The translations under genes and the position numbers were made by a program. A stretch of DNA of 58,952 nucleotides, taken from positions 1 to 58,952 of the forward strand of contig PBYF01000068.1 of the NCBI GenBank assembly GCA_002729515.1. Direction: 5' to 3'. The stretch comes from Deltaproteobacteria bacterium. Its GTDB lineage: Bacteria; Myxococcota_A; UBA9160; SMWR01. The notes beneath the pieces were generated by a model. The model was not told the DNA's origin and ran no database searches. It saw only the letters and a program-made list of their open reading frames with translations. Each line of letters opens with the position of its first letter. The first letter of the stretch is position 1. Positions 16,129 to 24,175 of this stretch are shown piece after piece.

Positions 16129-17628
16129 GTGAACCTCATGATGCTGCTCGAGATGGCAGCCCAGGGCTTCGGGCCGCGGGTTGCCGTCCAGAACGGTGCC
16201 GACCAGCTCACCTACCAGGAGCTCTTCGACGCCGCGGGAGCTGCTGCGGAAGAGATTCGCGCTTCCGGAGTCAAGCACGTGGCGCTGCTCGACGAGAGCA
16301 GCCTGGCGGTACCGGTCGCCCTGTTCGCGTCGGCCTGGGTGGGCGTTCCCTTCGTGCCGCTCAACTACCGGCTCACCGGCGACGAACTCGACGCCCTGCT
16401 CGCCCGGGTCGAGCCCGCGTTCCTCGTGACGGCTGCCGAGCGCACTTCGGCCATGAAGGGCCGGGCCAGCGTCGTGCGCAGCCGGGAAGAACTCCTGGCC
16501 GGCACCCGGGCGGGCGCGCAGCCCGAGCCCAGCTGGGGCATGGACCCGGACGAGATCTCGATCCTGCTCTTCACGAGCGGCACCACCGGCGCACCGAAGG
16601 CCGCCGTCCTGCGCCACCATCACCTGGTCTCCTACATCCTGGGTTCCGTCGAATTCGGCGCCGCCGCCGAAGAAGACGCCGTGCTGGTGAGCGTGCCGCC
16701 CTACCACATCGCGGGCGTGGCCTCGGTGCTTTCCTCGCTCTACTCGGGCCGGCGCATCGTCCAGCTCCCGGCCTTCACGGCGGAAACATGGCTCCGCGTC
16801 GCGCGTTCGGAAGCAGTGACCAACGCCTTCGTCGTGCCCACGATGCTCTCCCGCATCGTCGACGCACTCGAAGACACCGCGGGCGCGGACCTTCCGGCCC
16901 TGCGCGCCCTCTCCTACGGGGGCGGCAAAATGCCGCTGCCCGTGATCGAGCGCGCAATGGAACTCTTCCCCGACACGAGCTTCACCAACGCCTACGGGCT
17001 CACCGAAACCAGCTCGACAGTCACGCTGCTCGGTCCGGAAGACCACCGGGGAGCCGCCGAGAGCGACGATGCGGCCGTGAAACACCGCCTCGTCTCCGTC
17101 GGCCGCGCGCTTCCGTCGGTCGAGATCGAGATCCGCGACGACGAAGGCCAGTCGGTGCCGACCGGAGAGCGGGGCGAGATCCACGTGCGTGGCGAACAGG
17201 TGTCGGGCGAATACCTCGGCCGCGAGACAGTGCTCACCCCAGACGGCTGGTTCCCCACGCGCGACGGCGGCTGGCTCGACGAGGAGGGCTACCTCTTCCT
17301 CGAAGGCCGTGTCGATGACGTCATCGTGCGCGGTGGAGAAAACATGTCACCCGGTGAGATCGAGGACGTGCTGCTCGAGCACGCAGACGTCCGCGACGCC
17401 GCCGTCGTGGGAGTTCCCGACGAGGAGTGGGGCGAGGCGGTGGCGGCCGCCGTGGTGTTGCGAAGCGGTGCCTCGGCCACGGAGAGCGAGCTGCAGGAAT
17501 GGGTGAAACGCCACCTGCGCTCCTCCCGCGTGCCGTCGCACATCGCGTTCCGCGACGAGCTCCCGTACAACGAGACCGGCAAGCTGCTGCGCCGCGTCGT
17601 CCGGTCCGAGCTCTCCGAGGCGGTGTGA
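16129..17628 (+). CDS. AMP-forming acyl-CoA ligase
   Basis: A 499-residue adenylate-forming ligase. The phosphate loop is LLFTSGTTGAPKAAVL (about 144-159). NAYGLTETSS is the A5 motif, DGGWLDEEGYLFLEGRVDD the hinge region, VRGGENMSPGEIEDVL the C-domain start, and LPYNETGKLLRR holds the catalytic lysine. The form resembles fatty-acid and aryl-acid CoA ligases. GTG at 16129. The gene lies between the three-Cys protein and a crotonase whose GTG overlaps its TGA, so activation and hydration are likely consecutive steps on one acid. Confidence 0.92.
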   Translation: MNLMMLLEMAAQGFGPRVAVQNGADQLTYQELFDAAGAAAEEIRASGVKHVALLDESSLAVPVALFASAWVGVPFVPLNYRLTGDELDALLARVEPAFLVTAAERTSAMKGRASVVRSREELLAGTRAGAQPEPSWGMDPDEISILLFTSGTTGAPKAAVLRHHHLVSYILGSVEFGAAAEEDAVLVSVPPYHIAGVASVLSSLYSGRRIVQLPAFTAETWLRVARSEAVTNAFVVPTMLSRIVDALEDTAGADLPALRALSYGGGKMPLPVIERAMELFPDTSFTNAYGLTETSSTVTLLGPEDHRGAAESDDAAVKHRLVSVGRALPSVEIEIRDDEGQSVPTGERGEIHVRGEQVSGEYLGRETVLTPDGWFPTRDGGWLDEEGYLFLEGRVDDVIVRGGENMSPGEIEDVLLEHADVRDAAVVGVPDEEWGEAVAAAVVLRSGASATESELQEWVKRHLRSSRVPSHIAFRDELPYNETGKLLRRVVRSELSEAV

Positions 17629-18659
17629 CCGGCGAGGTCGCGACGCTCAGCGTTGCCGACGCCGTCGACCGACTCCGCTCGCCCGATGCGCCCGAGCGCT
17701 TCTCGCCCGTCTCCGGGCAACCGCTGATCGCCGTCGAACTCGGCCGCGAGGGTCGCGCGCTGGCACACCACGAGCTGGCAGCCGCCCGCGAGTCGCTGCG
17801 CCGAATCCCGGCACCGAGCGTGGGGCTGCGCCGCGGATCGCTCGGCCAGGGAGCCAAGGCACTCGTCGATCATTTCGACGTGGTGGTGAATACGCCGAGC
17901 GAACTGGCCCGCCTGGGCGAGCGCGTGTCGGCAAACCCCCGCGCGGCCTCGACCCTGGTACAGCTGCTGCGCCACGGCGAGACACGCGACGTGGAAGCCG
18001 GGCTGGTGGCCGAATCGCTCGCCTACTCGACCCTTCAGGCCGGACCCGAGTTCGCGACCTGGCTCGCCGGGCACACGCGCGGGCCGCTCCGACCCGACCC
18101 GAGACCCGCCGTCCGCATGTGGCGAGAGCTCGACCGGCTGCACCTCGAGCTCGACCGCCCCGAGAAGCACAACGCCTACTCGGCGGCGATGCGCGACGCC
18201 CTCTGCGAGGGACTCGCCCTCGCCGTCGCCGACGACCACATCGAAGAAATCGTATTCAGCGGTGCGGGGGCGTCCTTCTGCAGCGGCGGCGATCTCGACG
18301 AGTTCGGCACGCTGCCCGACCCGGCAACCGCCCACGCGATCCGCACCACGCGCAGCGCCGCGCGCCTTCTCGCCCGCTGCGCGGAACGGGTGCGAGCGGA
18401 GGTGCACGGCGCATGCGTCGGCGCGGGAATCGAGCTGCCGGCCTTCGCGTCCCGGGTGTCGGCGCACGAAGACGCATTCGCCCTGCTGCCCGAACTGACC
18501 ATGGGACTCGTGCCCGGCGCGGGCGGCACCGTGAGCTTGCCGCGGCGCATCGGACGCCAGCGCACGGCGTGGCTCGCGCTATCGGCCGAGAGACTCCCGG
18601 CCGAGACGGCACGGGACTGGGGACTCTTCGACGAGCTGCACGCCGTCGAGCCCGGCTGA
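17625..18659 (+). CDS. Enoyl-CoA hydratase/isomerase with long N-terminal extension
   Basis: A 344-residue crotonase-fold protein. The catalytic domain occupies about residues 165-344: LDRPEKHNAYSAAMRDAL, oxyanion motif GASFCSGGDLDEF, VHGACVGAGIELPAF, and PELTMGLVPGAGGTVSLPR with the usual acidic residue region. The first ~160 residues lack a named domain but contain a pseudo-crotonase-like stretch (LRRIPAPSVGLRR, STLVQLLRHGE). The GTG overlaps the ligase stop (GTGA). The reaction could be hydration, isomerisation or dehydration; the extension may set substrate size. Confidence 0.85.
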   Translation: MTGEVATLSVADAVDRLRSPDAPERFSPVSGQPLIAVELGREGRALAHHELAAARESLRRIPAPSVGLRRGSLGQGAKALVDHFDVVVNTPSELARLGERVSANPRAASTLVQLLRHGETRDVEAGLVAESLAYSTLQAGPEFATWLAGHTRGPLRPDPRPAVRMWRELDRLHLELDRPEKHNAYSAAMRDALCEGLALAVADDHIEEIVFSGAGASFCSGGDLDEFGTLPDPATAHAIRTTRSAARLLARCAERVRAEVHGACVGAGIELPAFASRVSAHEDAFALLPELTMGLVPGAGGTVSLPRRIGRQRTAWLALSAERLPAETARDWGLFDELHAVEPG

Positions 18660-18708
18660 AGCCGGCTGCGGCGACGTCTGGCCGCGGCGCCCGTCCTGGG
18701 CCGGACTC

Positions 18709-19374
18709 CTAGCCCCGGTCGAGGCCACGCATGGCGAACTCGGCGATGGCCCTGGCCTCGCCGGCACTGGGAATCGTATTCGCCAGCACGTGCCCGTTGA
18801 CCCAGCCCAGGCAGAGGTACTGGATTGCGTCGGCGTCGCGCTCGGGATCGATGTCGGGCAGTTCGCCGCTCTCGAAGCCCGCGCGCAGCGCCTCGACCAG
18901 CGGGCGGAACAGCCGCTCGCGGGTCTCCCAGAGCTGGTCGCCAAGATTGTCGGCGAGCCGCGCCTGGTAGACGTACATGGGACGCGCCGCACGCGCCTCC
19001 TCGGGGTCCGTCGCCTGCACGAGCACGCCCTCGATCCAGGCCTCCACCCGCCCGCGGGCGGTGCTCGCCGCGGCCATGCGTTTCTCGAATTCGGCGACAC
19101 GCTGCTGCATGCCCTCTTCGAGCACGGCGAGCAGCAGCTCCTCCTTGGACTTGAAGTGGCGATAGAACGCCTTGTTCGAAAGCTGGGCACGCCGGACCAC
19201 GTCCGCGACACGAGGGGCGACGTTGCCCTGTTCGCGGATCTCCTCGCTGCCGGCCCGGATCAAGCGCTGGGCCTCCTCGAGGTAGACCTCGTAACGCGCC
19301 TCCAGGGCGCGCTCAGCGGAGCGCACGGCTCCAGGGGAAGGCTGCGTCTCACGAGAGAGAACTCTATTCTCCAT
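18709..19374 (-). CDS. TetR/AcrR-family transcriptional regulator
   Basis: A 221-residue regulator. The N-terminal helix-turn-helix is clear: VADVVRRAQLSNKAFYRHFKS followed by KEELLLAVLEEG. The C-terminal ligand domain is helical and not assignable. It is divergent from an SDR gene only 66 bp away, the standard layout for a TetR repressor and its target. Its ATG lies inside a 12-bp palindrome that may be an autoregulatory site. Confidence 0.9.
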   Translation of the reverse strand: MENRVLSRETQPSPGAVRSAERALEARYEVYLEEAQRLIRAGSEEIREQGNVAPRVADVVRRAQLSNKAFYRHFKSKEELLLAVLEEGMQQRVAEFEKRMAAASTARGRVEAWIEGVLVQATDPEEARAARPMYVYQARLADNLGDQLWETRERLFRPLVEALRAGFESGELPDIDPERDADAIQYLCLGWVNGHVLANTIPSAGEARAIAEFAMRGLDRG

Positions 19375-19401
19375 GGAGAGGATGATATTCTGGATTCATC
19401 C
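19368..19401. promoter_or_regulatory. Palindromes in TetR/SDR divergent promoter region
   Basis: TCTCCATGGAGA (19368-19379) is a perfect 12-bp palindrome covering the TetR start codon. GGATGA (19380-19385) and TCATCC (19396-19401) form a second inverted repeat with a 10-bp AT-rich centre. Both sit in the 66-bp space between the divergent genes, as expected for TetR operators. The assignment is positional inference. Confidence 0.5.
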
Positions 19402-19440
19402 GCAGAAGCAAGCGGGAATTCTCGAAGGAAAGAGGGGCGC

Positions 19441-20271
19441 ATGAAAGCCGAGGGAACCGCGATGGTCAGTGGGGCGAGCCGTGGAATCGGCCGCAGTCTG
19501 GCCCTGGAACTCGCCGCCCGGGGCTTCGAGGTGGTGGCCGGCGCCCGGGATCCAGCCAGCGCGGCCGGGCTCGCGGAGGAAGCTGGTCGGGCCGGGGGTC
19601 GGCTGCGCGTCGAGCGGCTCGACGTGACGCGCCCCGAAACCCTCGCGCCTCCCGACGGGCTGCGCGTCCTGGTGAACAACGCCGGAGTCGAGCCCGAGTA
19701 CCTGCCTGTGGAGCACACGCCGCTCGACGTCTGGCGCCGCGTCTTCGAGACCAACCTCTTCGGGCTCGTCGAGCTGACGCGCCGCTCGATCCCCAAGCTG
19801 CGGGCGACCGGAGGCGGCGTCCTCTGCAACGTCACGACGTCTTCCCTGCTGGCGCCGGTGCCCCTCTATGCCGCCTACCGGGCCAGCAAGGCCGCCGTGT
19901 CGGCATTCGGGGAAACGCTCACCGCCGAGCTCCACGCCTTCGGCATCCGCATGCTCGAGATCCTGCCCGGGCCCATCGGCACCGAGATGTTCGCGCAATC
20001 CGCGCGCCGGCCGGAAGGCGCGCGCTACTCCGAGTACCGCGGCGTCGCCGAGCGCGTCCACGCCGGGCGCATGGGAACCGAGGCGAGCGTCACCGCGCCG
20101 GAAGACGCCGCCCGCGCGATCGCCGACGCCATCCTCGACGACGACGCGCCGCTGCGCCTCGGCTGTGACCCCCTCTCCGACGGCCTTCTCGCGAGCTGGC
20201 GCGAACAGGGCGACGAGGCCTTCCGCCGCGGCATGCTGCCCGCATTCGTCGCACCCGGGGCCGGCTCGTAA
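19441..20271 (+). CDS. Short-chain dehydrogenase/reductase (SDR)
   Basis: A 276-residue classical SDR, NAD(P)-dependent. The cofactor loop is VSGASRGIGRSL, the NNAG motif is NNAGVEPEY, and the catalytic Ser/Tyr/Lys are in TTSSLLAPVPLYAAYRASK. PGPIGTEMF follows. ATG at 19441 after GAAAGAGGGGCGC. It is divergent from a TetR gene and probably controlled by it. Substrate unknown; the late region (GVAERVHAG) is more variable than in fatty-acyl reductases. Confidence 0.9.
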   Translation: MKAEGTAMVSGASRGIGRSLALELAARGFEVVAGARDPASAAGLAEEAGRAGGRLRVERLDVTRPETLAPPDGLRVLVNNAGVEPEYLPVEHTPLDVWRRVFETNLFGLVELTRRSIPKLRATGGGVLCNVTTSSLLAPVPLYAAYRASKAAVSAFGETLTAELHAFGIRMLEILPGPIGTEMFAQSARRPEGARYSEYRGVAERVHAGRMGTEASVTAPEDAARAIADAILDDDAPLRLGCDPLSDGLLASWREQGDEAFRRGMLPAFVAPGAGS

Positions 20272-20427
20272 CGTCTCGTGTGTCATCTGCCGGGATGACC
20301 ACCGAAGCCGAGGTTTGCGAGCACGCCGAATCGCCGACGGGTCCCTCGAGATTCTCTTGCGCTACGGCATCGCCAGGATCCGCTTCGCGGTCGTCGCGAC
20401 GGCGATTACGCGCGTGACACGACTCGA

Positions 20428-21222
20428 CTAGGAGAGGCCCATCAGCTCCGACAGGCCGAAGCGGTGCCCCGCCGTGTAGCCGCCGTCGACGACCAGGGCA
20501 TGGCCGGTCACGAACGACGCCTCGTCCGAGGCCAGGAAGAGGGCCGCGTTCGCGACCTCGACGGCCTGGCCGAAGCGGCCGAGTTGGTGCGCATCGCGGA
20601 TGCGATCGGCCTGGGCTTCGAGACCGGGCATCTGGAACGTGCTCCGGAGCAGCGGCGTCTCGATGAAGCCCGGGCAGATCGTATTCACGCGGATGCCCTT
20701 GCGCGCGTAGTCGATCGCCATGTTTCGCGTGAGGAGCATCACCGCGCCCTTCGAGGCGTTGTAGGCGCTGCCTCCCTCGAAGCCCTCGATGCCCTCGACG
20801 CTCGCCACGTTGATGATGCTGCCGGCACCCTGTTCGAGCATCCCGGGAATCACGAAACGGCTGGCGAGAAAAGTGCCCCGCAGGTTGATGTCCATCACCC
20901 GGTCCCACTCCTCGAGCGGGATCAGGTGGATCGGACCTCCCGCACCCACTCCGGCGGAGTTCATCAGAACGTCGATGCGGCCGAAGCGCTCCTTCACCGC
21001 GGCAACCGCGGCCTCGAGTGCCGACGGATCGCGGACGTCGCCGGTAATGAAGAAGTGGCCCGGTGCCGTCTTGGCGGCCTCGGCCCAGTCGCCCTCGAAT
21101 GCCTCCTTGAGATCGAAGCCCGCGACGATCGCGCCCTCCTGTGCGAAGCGCAGCGCGCTGGCAGCACCGATTCCCGATGCGGCGCCCGTGACGAATGCGA
21201 CCTTGTCCTGCAGACGAGCCAT
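20428..21222 (-). CDS. Short-chain dehydrogenase/reductase (SDR)
   Basis: A 264-residue classical SDR with cofactor loop VTGAASGIGAAS, NSAGVGAGG, the catalytic YNASKGAVM (Tyr-Lys), and CPGFIETPLL. The closing FVTGHALVVDGGYTAG is the standard SDR C-terminal block. ATG at 21222 starts MARLQDK; upstream in-frame codons read into the membrane-protein gene. It is followed by no same-strand gene, since the TetR-linked SDR converges from the left. The steroid- or glucose-dehydrogenase-like subgroup is the nearest in form. Confidence 0.92.
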   Translation of the reverse strand: MARLQDKVAFVTGAASGIGAASALRFAQEGAIVAGFDLKEAFEGDWAEAAKTAPGHFFITGDVRDPSALEAAVAAVKERFGRIDVLMNSAGVGAGGPIHLIPLEEWDRVMDINLRGTFLASRFVIPGMLEQGAGSIINVASVEGIEGFEGGSAYNASKGAVMLLTRNMAIDYARKGIRVNTICPGFIETPLLRSTFQMPGLEAQADRIRDAHQLGRFGQAVEVANAALFLASDEASFVTGHALVVDGGYTAGHRFGLSELMGLS

Positions 21223-21259
21223 GCCGAGCCCTCCGGAAGAAGGCGCAGCATACACCACG

Positions 21260-22930
21260 TCAGCAGGAGAGTTTGCGCACCTCGACGATGCGGAAGCCCT
21301 CTCCCTCGAAGACGATCGAGGCCGGCGGGGGAGAGCGAAAGAAGAGATCCCGACGGGATCGTCCGGTGAGAAGCCTGCGAACATGGCTGTCGAAAGGCTC
21401 GAAGGATCTCGCTTCGCGCATCACGTTTCCGTCGTATCGTCGCTTTGCAATCAGGAAGTGGGTCACACCCGAACCCTGCGCATATGCCAGGACCTGCTCG
21501 CAGTCTTTGGCGTAGAGGGCGCCGAGGGTCCTGCTCGTGCGCCGCCGCTGCAGGGCCCACTCGCCCTTGAACCAGGGCTGCAGGGTCTCGTAGCTCCCCA
21601 TGGTTGCGCGTGCCGCGAAGAGCGGAATGCCGTCGCCGTCCATGGGGTGCGAAGCGATGAGAGCATCCTTCGGCAGTTCCGAAACGAACGCGAGCATCTT
21701 GCTGCCGCGGGCATCCACGACGCCGGCGGAAAACACACCATCCCCGAGAAGCAGCCAGACCCAGACGATCGCGGCGCTCGCTGCGACGCCCCGGGCGAAG
21801 CGTCGCCGTTCCGGCGCAAGCTGCCGGTAACCCACGAGGCCGAGACAGGAGACCACCAATGCGAGCCCGGCGGCCTGGCCCCCGTAGTCATGGAAACGAA
21901 CGGGGGAGTAGAGCCTGAACGCGAGCACGCGGGCCACCCCATAAGACACGATGGCCCCCACCAGGAGAGCCAGCGCAGCGCGTGGGAACGGCGACCAGCG
22001 CCGCCACAAGACGAGACCGCAGACGGCGAGCCCAATCGCAGCGAGGATCATCTGGTGCGGGGCGAGGGCCTCCCCGAGAGCGGAGAGCCGACCCTGGGGA
22101 CGTAGCGGTGACGAGACGGCGCGCCCAAAGGCCGCGACCGGATCGGGGAACGGAAGCACCTTGAGGCGCCCCGCCGGGCCGAAGGCCGGATCTCTGCGGG
22201 CCTCCTCGAGGGTGTGTATCGGGCCGCGATCGGGATCTTCGGACACGGCGAAGGGCAGCACCAGGACGAAGCAGACGGCGACCAACGCGACGTAGCCCGA
22301 AGCGCGCCGGAACAGCGCCCGCCGGTCGAGCCCGCGCAGCCCCAGGACTTCGAAGACGCCCTCGGCAACCACCAGCAATGCCATCGCCGACGGGTAGGTA
22401 AACGCGGCCAGCACTGCAGCGAAGCGCCGTGGCCCGGTGCGGTCGCAGAGGGCGCCCGCGATCCAGAGCGCGAAGCAGGGAAAGGCAAAGGCCCGGGGCA
22501 ATCCGCTGGCGATTCGAGCCACCGCGTAACCCTGGTGGAAGAAGAAGACGAGGAGCACGCCGGCACCGATACCGTGCGTTCTCGCCAGAATCAGACCCGC
22601 CAGCCCAATCAGCGCGAAGCCCAGGGCCTGGACTACCTTCGCGGCGCCGAGCACCCCGAACGCCGGCACCAGGACCCGGTAGAGAAAGCTCACGCCCGGT
22701 GTGACATGCGTCAGCATCTCGTCCGCGATGGGATCGCCCGCGAGGGCACCCTCCGGCGCATACCGATGGAAGGGAAAGAGGACACCGCGGGCGTCGTTGT
22801 TCTGGACGGCGGGCTCGACGAGAAGCTCCCAGCGGCCGCTGATCCAGGTGCCCAGATACGCCGCGAACAGAACCAGGGCGACGATCTCGGCGATCGTCGC
22901 CACACGCCGATCGGACGACATGGGAACCAT
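21260..22930 (-). CDS. Large integral membrane protein, unassigned
   Basis: A 556-residue protein with about ten hydrophobic helices between residues 10 and 410, then a soluble C-terminal region of about 130 residues (SELPKDALIASHPMDGDG, SRTLGALYAKDCEQVLAYA, THFLIAKRRYDG). The first loop has ELLVEPAVQNNDARG and FHRYAPEG, reminiscent of GT-C membrane glycosyltransferases that carry an acidic pair in the first periplasmic loop. That is only a structural resemblance. It starts at 22930 and is divergent from the nitroreductase by a 32-44 bp gap. Confidence 0.7.
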   Translation of the reverse strand: MVPMSSDRRVATIAEIVALVLFAAYLGTWISGRWELLVEPAVQNNDARGVLFPFHRYAPEGALAGDPIADEMLTHVTPGVSFLYRVLVPAFGVLGAAKVVQALGFALIGLAGLILARTHGIGAGVLLVFFFHQGYAVARIASGLPRAFAFPCFALWIAGALCDRTGPRRFAAVLAAFTYPSAMALLVVAEGVFEVLGLRGLDRRALFRRASGYVALVAVCFVLVLPFAVSEDPDRGPIHTLEEARRDPAFGPAGRLKVLPFPDPVAAFGRAVSSPLRPQGRLSALGEALAPHQMILAAIGLAVCGLVLWRRWSPFPRAALALLVGAIVSYGVARVLAFRLYSPVRFHDYGGQAAGLALVVSCLGLVGYRQLAPERRRFARGVAASAAIVWVWLLLGDGVFSAGVVDARGSKMLAFVSELPKDALIASHPMDGDGIPLFAARATMGSYETLQPWFKGEWALQRRRTSRTLGALYAKDCEQVLAYAQGSGVTHFLIAKRRYDGNVMREARSFEPFDSHVRRLLTGRSRRDLFFRSPPPASIVFEGEGFRIVEVRKLSC

Positions 22931-22974
22931 TTAATCAGACGCGCCTCTGCACTGCACGCCCGATGGAGACCCCG

Positions 22975-23616
22975 ATGACCGCCGCCTTCGACCTCAGCAT
23001 CACCGACCGCCTGCTTTCGACCACCCGCGCCGTGCGCCGGCGCCTCGACCTGAAGCGGCCGGTGGAACGCGCCGTGCTGCTCGACTGCATCCGGCTGTCC
23101 CAGCAGGCGCCGACTGCGTCGAATACCCAGCGTTGGCACTGGGTCGTGGTCGACGACCCCGAAAAACGCCAGGTGCTGGCCACGCTCTACCGGGAACTAT
23201 CGGCCGGACTGCCGTCCGCACGGGCGGAGTTCGCGAAAGACCTGCAGACGAACCGCGTCTACGACTCGGCCGAGTGGCTGGGAGAAAACCTCCACCGGGT
23301 TCCCGTCCAGGTAATTCCGTGCATCGACGAGCAGCCCTGGGGCATCGACACCCGCGCCACCGCGGCGACGGTGTACGGGTCGATCCTCCCCGCCGTGTGG
23401 AGCTTCCAGCTCGCACTGCGCAGCCGCGGCCTCGGCAGCGCGTTCACGACGCTCCACCTCTACCGCGAGGAGGAGGTGGCAAAACTCCTCGGCATTCCCG
23501 ACGGCTTCCTCCAGGTGGCGCTGCTGCCCGTGGCCTACACCGTCGGCGTCGACTTCAAGCCCGCGCAGCGCCCGCCGCCCGAGACCGTAACGAGCTGGAA
23601 CGCCTGGCAAGACTGA
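22975..23616 (+). CDS. Nitroreductase-family FMN oxidoreductase
   Basis: A 213-residue (217 with the upstream ATG at 22963) nitroreductase-like flavoprotein. The N-terminal FMN-binding region RAVRRRLDLKRPVERAVLLD leads to LSQQAPTASNTQRWHWVVV, the usual family core. WSFQLALRSRGLGSAFTTLH and LGIPDGFLQVALLPVAY are the later blocks. The second ATG is preferred since GGAG lies six bases before it. Likely NAD(P)H-dependent reduction of a nitro, quinone or enone group; the true substrate is unknown. It stands alone on the plus strand. Confidence 0.88.
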   Translation: MTAAFDLSITDRLLSTTRAVRRRLDLKRPVERAVLLDCIRLSQQAPTASNTQRWHWVVVDDPEKRQVLATLYRELSAGLPSARAEFAKDLQTNRVYDSAEWLGENLHRVPVQVIPCIDEQPWGIDTRATAATVYGSILPAVWSFQLALRSRGLGSAFTTLHLYREEEVAKLLGIPDGFLQVALLPVAYTVGVDFKPAQRPPPETVTSWNAWQD

Positions 23617-23881
23617 GCGCGTTGCGGAAAGTGGCAACTTCACGGGTTCCCCGCCCTGTAAAGCCTTTCACTGCAGCCGGACCCGCCGCTCGCAAAACGA
23701 CCCGTCATCGGAGCGGATCCGCCGGCCGCACCTCAGGCAGTGAAGACCGCAGCGACTCCGCACGCTGCCGGCGGCGGATATGACTCGATCCACCGAGCCA
23801 CTTCTACATGACTCACCGGAGCAGCGGCTGTCATCGCCAGACTGCTGCTGCATCACACCCAGGCAAATGCAACGCCCTTGA
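23617..23881. other. Non-coding stretch upstream of PEP-CTERM remnant
   Basis: No ORF with a recognisable family lies in this part of the 559-bp gap between the nitroreductase and the acyl-CoA dehydrogenase. Stops interrupt all three plus frames. It is probably decayed coding DNA that once preceded the PEP-CTERM tail, but no N-terminal piece could be read. Confidence 0.4.
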
Positions 23882-24079
23882 CGACAACACTTGGGCTGGA
23901 CCGACATCAGATTCGTCAATTTCGACATCCCGGACGCCAGGGGCGCAGAGACACTCCCATCCCTCGGCAACGGGGCCGTGACTGTTCCGGAACCCAGACC
24001 GCCCGCTCTCTTCGCCGTGGGTCTGGCCGGACTGGGGTTCGGGAGCCGAAAATATCGCACCAGACGGACCCGCAACTAG
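23882..24079 (+). pseudogene. C-terminal remnant of a PEP-CTERM sorted protein
   Basis: About 65 codons remain, from just after an in-frame TGA to a TAG. The end has the three-part PEP-CTERM sorting signal: VPEP (23984-23995), a hydrophobic stretch (ALFAVGLAGLGFG), then a basic tail (SRKYRTRRTRN). Before it comes GWTDIRFVNFDIPD, a typical extracellular beta-like segment. No start codon with RBS and no signal peptide can be seen, so the gene has lost its front. PEP-CTERM proteins are cleaved by an exosortase during surface export; no exosortase is in the window. A small active ORF from TTG 23891 is the unlikely alternative. Confidence 0.65.
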
Positions 24080-24100
24080 CCGCGGGGAACAGGGGGGGGC

Positions 24101-24148
24101 GGAACACGAAAGATCCTTGCGGGAAGCCGCTATTTTGATACGTGTTCC
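24101..24148. promoter_or_regulatory. Inverted repeat upstream of acyl-CoA dehydrogenase operon
   Basis: GGAACACG (24101-24108) and CGTGTTCC (24141-24148) are perfect inverted copies separated by 32 bp, ending 27 bp before the first gene's ATG. The spacing suits two half-sites of a dimeric regulator or a loop, and the intervening bases include a rare AT-rich stretch (TATTTTGATA). No regulator gene is adjacent. Confidence 0.4.
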
Positions 24149-24175
24149 AGCCCCCATTCCACCGGAGCCCTCTCC

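Noticed and set aside
20272..20427. Possible small RNA between convergent SDR genes
   Set aside because: No strong hairpin or promoter-like sequence seen.
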